From Neopestalotiopsis rosae (taxonomy: Eukaryota; Ascomycota; Sordariomycetes; Amphisphaeriales; Sporocadaceae): a stretch of DNA of 64,000 nt. Below, one piece after another: positions 57,701-64,000 of this stretch. The notes below the pieces were generated by a model. It was not told the origin of the DNA and made no database searches. It worked only from the letters and a program-made list of their open reading frames with translations. Where the stretch lies: assembly GCA_023078685.1 (NCBI GenBank), contig JALGAS010000006.1:4402001-4466000 (forward strand), given 5' to 3'. Each line of letters starts with the position of its first letter. The stretch's first letter is position 1. Position numbers and translations under genes: made by a program.

Positions 57701-59424
57701 ACAATTTCCGTCACAACTTCAACAGCCTATCAGACCTGGAATCGAATGGACCCCTGGTGTGCCAGGTGCTCTCGGGCCACATGCACGACTGATTCGCCGA
57801 GACTTCTGTGAGATGAATGTTGCATGGCACCTTGATCCTGGAACGAATACCATGTACAATTGCTGCTAGCAGTGGGTTCCGATCGAGAGAGGATGCGGGA
57901 GGAAGCGGTTGTAGCGTCAAATGTCATTACGTTGAGGTTAGAAATGTAGCTACACACGGCAGCAGATCTAGCACAGCATGACGACGCAGTTGCAGAAAAA
58001 TCTATCAATAGAAACGATATTGTCCGCCAAAAGGTGTACGATAGCCTTTGCTTCTAGCGCGTGAGTAATCGACCAACATCTACATGACGAACGAACAACA
58101 TTGAAGCTAGAACAGAGCAACGGGCCGTGTGCATAATGACAAGTAGTTAGCAGGACCCGGGACTGGGTTCGTTTTAGAAACGTTGGTAGCATCCCAAGCC
58201 GGGCGCATACTTCGTGTTAGGAACAAATGCCAGTGAGCAATGAGCAGCAGGTGAGCACTGGCCCGCTATAGTGGTCAGTGGTAGGTCAGCGATGCATCGA
58301 CGGTTGATCCATCATGGATGGCCCCCCTCTCCCCTTCCCACGCTTTGAATTGAAGGGCCATAGCTGGAGGGGGCTATGAATGATTCAAGGCGGCGAGCTA
58401 ACCGTACCTACCTCGACCTTACGGGGGGGTCCCCTCTACTAGCCCCGGCCGTCTCGCAGTGCACCACGCCAGCTCCAGGGAAGCAAACCGTCTGTCTTCT
58501 CTCGATGGGGGAAACCCCCTGATGAGCATCTTGGAAATTTGCATCTGTTCCCATCCCGTCCACTTCTTCCTCCCCCGGGAAAAAAGTCCACACCTCACGC
58601 ATCGTTGGCCCTGGCGCTCCCGAAGGCCGTTGTTGCTCAACTGTTGTCGGAACTCTGTGACCTGGAACTTTTTTTCACACGCTCTCTCTCTCTTCTCCCC
58701 TGTCTGTTCCATCTTCCTCCATTGCTGGCTGCAGTTGATCGAAACCTTTTTGTTTCGGCTCCGTATTCTTTTTGGGCAAGGCGGACGACGACTTCGAATT
58801 TACCACTGAATTGGCAACTTTACCACCAAGTTGCACACAAACTCGACCCCCTACCCGGTAATCAGTGAGATAAGGAAGACGACGAAGACCCAAAGTTGTA
58901 GTGGCTTCCCTGTTCGATACCCAACTTTTGTAATAAATCAACTGCTCCTTTCCAGCCGCCCTGCGCTAGGTTTTCCATCACGACGCCAATCGATTGAATT
59001 GATTCTTGCGCCCAACCTGCTCCTGGACTGTTTTTTCACTTCTTCTTTGCATTCCCAGCGTTGCAATACGATCTTAAATAAGAAGGCTGCACAGAGACAT
59101 ACCGCGACGCTGTCGAACACCTTTTTTCGGTCTCTTTAAGCCAGGACCCTGGAAATCAGACGCCCGCCCAAAAAATAGCCCACTGCCAACCTCCATGAAA
59201 TTCCCAGCCATCCCAACTCTCGACGATCCACAGCGCGACCACGACAGCGACAGCGGCAGACTCCTCTAGTCCTGAGCCACGATACCTGGTTTCCGCCGCA
59301 CGACAAATCCCGTTCAGTCTCGAACTTCGTCGCTTGTCATTGTCGCGAGCCTGGCGGAACCCATTGATTTCACGAGGCTGCAATTGCATCGTGTCTCTTT
59401 TTGAGACCTTGCTCTTAAGTCGCC
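54752..59424. other. Large divergent gene-poor region
   Basis: No gene is supported in 4.7 kb between Raptor and the kelch gene. The middle (55.1-58.2 kb) is AT-rich with short unrelated open frames. The longest coding-like stretch, around 56.65-56.93 kb, has no recognisable domain. From about 58.4 kb the plus strand becomes pyrimidine-rich and reads like a long leader for the kelch gene. No terminal inverted repeats, tRNA or transposase remnants were noticed. Confidence 0.45.
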
Positions 59425-62400
59425 ATGGCGTTTCTCTTCAAGTCGAAAAAGAACCAGCAGGATAGAGCCGCACATGGTCGGGATGGTCCACCATCGTCTG
59501 GATCGAGCGGCTCGCCTGGTGCTACTGCTCGAGTCGTGCGGGATGAAAAGGCTGCGCGATCAACACCAACCGGCAGTCTCAATTCGTTAGATGAGGGTAG
59601 CCCGATACAAGACGTCGACAAGTATGCCGTGCGCCGCGCACCAGAGCCTGCCCAGCAACCGCCGCCGCAACAACAGCGAGAGCACCCACAGCAACAGCAG
59701 CTTCCGCCACAGCAGCCCCCTCCTCAGAGTGACCTGCCTGTAAGTGACCCAATGTACCAAAAGCTATGCCGACCCGATCAATACTGATGCGCCTTTCCCA
59801 CAGCTTCGCAATGCTCCCCAGTCCAATCCGAATGCGTCACTATTCCCGTGGTCGCAAAGAAGGCTCAACTACACCTCCGCGATCCCGAGCCCTTTCCCCC
59901 GGTATGGAGCTGCGGTTAACGGCGTTTCGTCCAAAGAGGGTGACATCTATGTCATGGGAGGTCTTATCAACAGTTCTACTGTGAAGGGCGATCTGTGGAT
60001 GATCGAAGCAGGTGGAAGCATGTCATGCTACCCACTTCCGACCACTGCAGAGGGCCCAGGGCCGAGAGTCGGACATGCATCTTTGCTCGTTGGCAATGCA
60101 TTCATCGTGTATGGTGGTGATACCAAGATTGATGAAGCTGACGTGCTGGACGAAACGCTTTACCTGCTCAATACATGTGAGTATTCTCAGTTGCATTTTA
60201 AGGATGCATCCGGCCTTGTTCGGATCCTGTTTACTGACATCATGCAGCAACGAGACAATGGTCCAGGGCATTGCCCTCTGGTACGCGGCCATCGGGACGA
60301 TACGGACATTCGCTCAACATTATCGGATCCAAGATTTTTATCTTTGGTGGTCAAATAGAAGGGTACTTTATGAACGACCTGGCTGCCTTTGATTTGAACC
60401 AGCTACAACTGCCGACGAACCGATGGGAGATTCTAGTCGAAAACAATGAGAACAACGTCTCGCCCAAGGGCAAGATTCCTCCAGCGCGAACAAACCACAC
60501 TGTCATTACTTACAATGACAAGATGTACCTGTAAGAACAAGCATGACCCCAAGTGAAAACATGGCACTGATTTCTATGCAGCTTTGGCGGTACAAATGGT
60601 TTCCAGTGGTTCAACGACGTTTGGTGCTTCGATCCGGCCACCATCCAGTGGACACAGTTGGATTGTATAGGATACATTCCTGTTCCCCGCGAAGGCCACG
60701 CTGCAGCTCTCGTTGATGATGTGATGTACATTTTTGGAGGACGCACAGAGGAGGGGGCAGATCTCGGCGATCTCGCAGCTTTCCGCATTTCTTCTCGACG
60801 CTGGTACACGTTCCAGAACATGGGCCCGACACCATCTGCCCGATCCGGTCATAGTATGACGACTGTTGGCAAATCTGTGGTCGTGGTTGGAGGAGAACCA
60901 AGCTCAGCAACAACTCAAGTCAACGATCTATCCATTGTCTACGTACTGGACACCACGAAGATTCGATATCCCAACGATGCTCAAATCCAGTCGAACACCC
61001 AGAAAATGCAACAGCAAAGGCGGCCGAGCGGTAGTGAAGATGTTGCAGGAGGTCAGCGAGCTCTCCCTCCTCGTGATGGCTCGAATGGCCCAGGTCAGAG
61101 ACGTCCCCAAGATGCCGCTTCAGCTGCTCGGCCAATGAGTCCGCCAAAGGGACCTAATGGCGCTCAAGTGGATGGCCCCCCTGGTGGCTCAAAGCTCCCC
61201 AGAATGGCACCTCCCCCACAAGGACCCCCACCGCAAGGACAACCTCCTAGACCTAATGTCAACACTGCCAACGGCAGAGTTCGTAATGCGTCTATTGAGC
61301 GCATTGAGAGAGACGCCACTGGGTCTGGGTCATCGAGCCCTAATCTGAGGAATCAGTCGCCGATTCTACGTGATGTCATTAAAGAAGAAGCTGTCGTTGC
61401 TGCCACCAATGGCCGGCGAACTCCTCAAGGCCCTCAAGGCCCTCCAGGTCCTCCAGCACGCAAGCCCGAAAATCCTCCTCCTACCGCCATGGAAGCGACT
61501 AAAAATAGGGCAACGCGGCAGACCCGAGGTCAGGGCTCAGTCGACAGTACTACGGAACCCAGTCAAAAGATTATGGCCAATCGCCCTGCCTCTCCGCCGC
61601 CGCCTACGAGACAAAACAGCAATCCGCTGAACCGGAGAAGCTCGGGCCGCAACTCGCAAACCGTCGTCCTACTTAAAGAACTCGACGCAGCTCGCAATCG
61701 TAACGCTTGGTATGCATCTGAGCTAGAGTTGGCTCGCAAGTCGGGCTACACGCCAAGTGCTGCCATGAGCCCGACACTCGAGAGTCGCGCAGAAAGTTTC
61801 GACGACGAAGACAGACCTCTAATCGAAGCCCTTCTCGCCATGAGGCAAGAATTGACTAATGTACAGAACTCAGTCGACAAACAGGCCATTATCGCTGCTA
61901 AGCAAATCGCTGAAGCAGAACGCCAACGTGACGCTGCAGTCCAAGAAGCACTCTATGCCAAGGCCAAGATGGCGGCGCATACGGGTAGCACTTCGAGCAC
62001 TCCCCAAATGGATAGTGATCGTGATGAGAGCTTCCGCACTGTTGAGACTAACCGCAAGCTGGCTGCAGCCTTGAATCTCCAAAAGGATTTGCACAATACA
62101 CTGGAGCGGACCAATGCGGATCTGGCGGCTGAGAAGCGTGCACGACAATTGGCTGACGACACTGCAACCGCTGCGCAAAAACGCATGTCAGACTTGGAGA
62201 TGTACAAGCAACAGGCGTCTCTAGAGTTGGAGTCCCTGAGAGCTGAATTGCACATGGTCCAACGAGAGTCTCGTGACCACGCAACTACTGGCGCTGAAGC
62301 AGCTGCAGCTCTCGATGCCCTTCGGGTTGAGCATTCTGAGCTCCGAAGCAGATTTGATAGCAGTGACATGGCTGATCAGGACAGCGGCGCAGACTTGGAT

Positions 62401-64000
62401 TCTCTCCGTGCAGCTGTTGCAGCGTCTGAGGACATGAGGACACATCTGGAGTCTAAGCTGGAGGAAGAACGTGCTTTGAGGGAAACGATTGAGGCGAGAC
62501 TCACAAAGCTCAAGGCCGAACATGAGGCGCAGACCGCTGAGCTGGTTGCCGTTAGTCAACGACTGCGTGATGCAGAGGAGCTCGCCGAGAAACATGCGAA
62601 TGAGGCCAAGACCCACCGCCTGGCTGTTATTTCGGGTCTCGACAAGATTTCCCAGAATGGCGTAAAGTCCAAGCAAGTCGATGCCGATCGCATCACCGCG
62701 CTTCAGAACCAAATCACTGCTGCCAATAACTTGGTCAAGAAATACCAGCAAGAAGCTGATTCGGCTTCTGACAAGTTGCGCAGTGCCGAGGAACGTATTG
62801 CAGGCCTGGAGGCATATCAAGAGCAGTCCAGCCGAGAAGGTGTTACGATCCGCAGACAACTTCAAGCCGCTCTCAAGGACACTCAAACACTTCAGGCCAT
62901 GAACTCGGACCTGAAGCACCAGTTGGCCAATCAGCAACTCGAGACTAATGCCATGACGGTCCAACACAATACGCTCAAGGACATTCTGACGGAGAGAGGA
63001 ATCAGCCCCACTGGACTGGCTCGCGTTAGAGGCATCAATTCTAGAAACGATTCACCCGCTGGTGGTGACCTTGAACAACAGCTCATCGAAGCCCGTGCTG
63101 CGAACGATGAATTGAGACAAAACTTCGACTTGCAGGTTCAGCAGAATGAAGCTACATATCGGGAAAGGATCACGCAACTCGAGAGCGATTATCAATCAGC
63201 TGTTCACTACGTCAAGGGCACTGAAAAGATGCTCAAGCGCATGAAGGAGGAACTGTCCAAGTACAAGTCCGACAATGCTCGTCTCAAGAACGAAAACCTC
63301 GAGCTGGAAGAAAAGGCCATGAACGCAGAGGCCAGTGGCGCTTCTGCTCCCGCAGACTGGGATAGCCAACGCTCCCTCTTGGAGAAGAAGATTGAAACCC
63401 TGCAAGAGCAGGTCAGGAGTTCTTCCGCTGAATTGGAGACACAAATGGCCGTGGTCCGCCAGGAGCTCCAGGCTGCCAAACTTGAGCGTGATCACGCCAC
63501 GCAGGCGAGTGGTGATGCTACCCAACGGCTCGCCATGATGGAGAAGGGACTTGAGCAAATGCAGCAAGAGAACGCGCTCCTGGAGAAGCGTGCTCAAGAT
63601 GCAGAGCACAAGGTTGGCATGCTGTTAGATCAAGTCGAGAACTCGGTTGATCACTATCGCAGGCAGAGTCGTCAGGCGCCCAGCGTTGGCTCTGACGCAA
63701 CAGCCACTGCGATACCCAGCATGAACCCCGTCGGCCACCGCCGCCAAGAAAGCTCCGAGGCGGGAAGCATGTATGGCGGACTCGGTGATGCTAGAAACAG
63801 CACTGCGCTCGACAATCTAGCTGACGAACTTGACCAGCTGAGAACAAAATGGGAAGCTACCAACGAAAACTACCGGTTGTCGACAGCTTTTGACTTTGAT
63901 GGTGCCAACACCATCAATACCACCACCAACAACAACAACAAAAAGGGCGATGAAAATGTCGGTGTCGGTCTCGGCCTCAGTGAGAGTCTTGCTGACTGGC
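59425..64000 (+). CDS. TEA1: Tea1/KelA-type kelch and coiled-coil cell-end marker (partial)
   Basis: Exons 59425-59739, 59804-60176, 60248-60530 and 60582 onward are in frame. The last exon stays open to the window edge, so about 1463 residues are visible and the C terminus is missing. A Pro/Gln-rich N terminus (about 75-105) precedes six kelch repeats over about residues 120-440. Examples are SPFPRYGAAVNG with DIYVMGG, PGPRVGHASLLVGNAFIVYGG, PSGRYGHSLNIIG and PSARSGHSMTTVG. A disordered Pro/Gly-rich linker follows, then a very long coiled coil from about 660 to the end (RDAAVQEALYAKAK, EERALRETIEARL and similar). Tea1/KelA is carried on microtubule tips to hyphal or cell ends to set growth polarity with Mod5/TeaR and formins. 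Confidence 0.93.

Noticed and set aside
58459..58868. Plus-strand frames upstream of Tea1
   Set aside because: They lie in a pyrimidine-rich probable leader. The translations are Phe/Ser/Leu-rich with no domain.

Overview
The window is chromosomal DNA of a filamentous ascomycete, most likely a sordariomycete and plausibly one of the Hypocreales. Genes carry short GT-AG introns of about 45-300 bp, and the families present are fungal: a Rom2-type RhoGEF, Tea1/KelA, Raptor/Kog1, Zn2Cys6 factors, NACHT-ankyrin NLRs and Pra1/Aspf2 zincophores. There is no sign of bacterial or viral DNA. All exon models were built by hand from splice sites and reading frame, so individual intron edges could be off by a few bases.

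The left part (1-25.4 kb) is mostly conserved housekeeping: a RhoGEF (-), Cu/Zn superoxide dismutase (+), Tudor-SN (+), transaldolase (+), a membrane-anchored sterol-ester/acylglycerol lipase (-), the cytochrome oxidase assembly factor PET191 (+) and a Ppn2-like polyphosphatase (+). From 26 to 31.3 kb lie a Zn2Cys6 regulator, a secreted arylsulfotransferase-like protein and a short-chain dehydrogenase.

From 31.9 to 43.2 kb there is an accessory island. Four consecutive minus-strand genes encode a NACHT-ankyrin NLR, a glyoxalase-like protein broken by a frameshift, a dynamin-like GTPase and an OTT_1508-type zinc deaminase. They are followed by a plus-strand C2H2 zinc-finger gene with an in-frame stop codon. 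Two tandem repeat arrays sit at the 5' ends of the dynamin and deaminase genes. NLR, dynamin and deaminase modules recur in immunity and allorecognition, so the group is a candidate conflict or defence island with some decaying members.

From 44.0 to 49.1 kb lies a zinc-scavenging locus. A ZrfC-type ZIP transporter (-) has three extracellular Cys/His motifs. A small two-repeat, probably GPI-anchored Cys/His protein (-) follows, then a Pra1/Aspf2-type zincophore (+) that ends in the same kind of motif. The transporter-zincophore pairing is known from Candida (ZRT1-PRA1) and Aspergillus (zrfC-aspf2). The small GPI protein between them looks like an extra component. Its motif is split by an intron at exactly the same place and phase as the three motifs of the transporter. 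The shared upstream region is dense in GCCAAG, the PacC/Rim101 hexamer, which fits alkaline induction.

The right end (50.1-64 kb) holds the TORC1 subunit Raptor/Kog1 (-), a gene-poor 4.7 kb divergent region, and a Tea1/KelA-type kelch and coiled-coil cell-end marker (+) that runs off the window edge.
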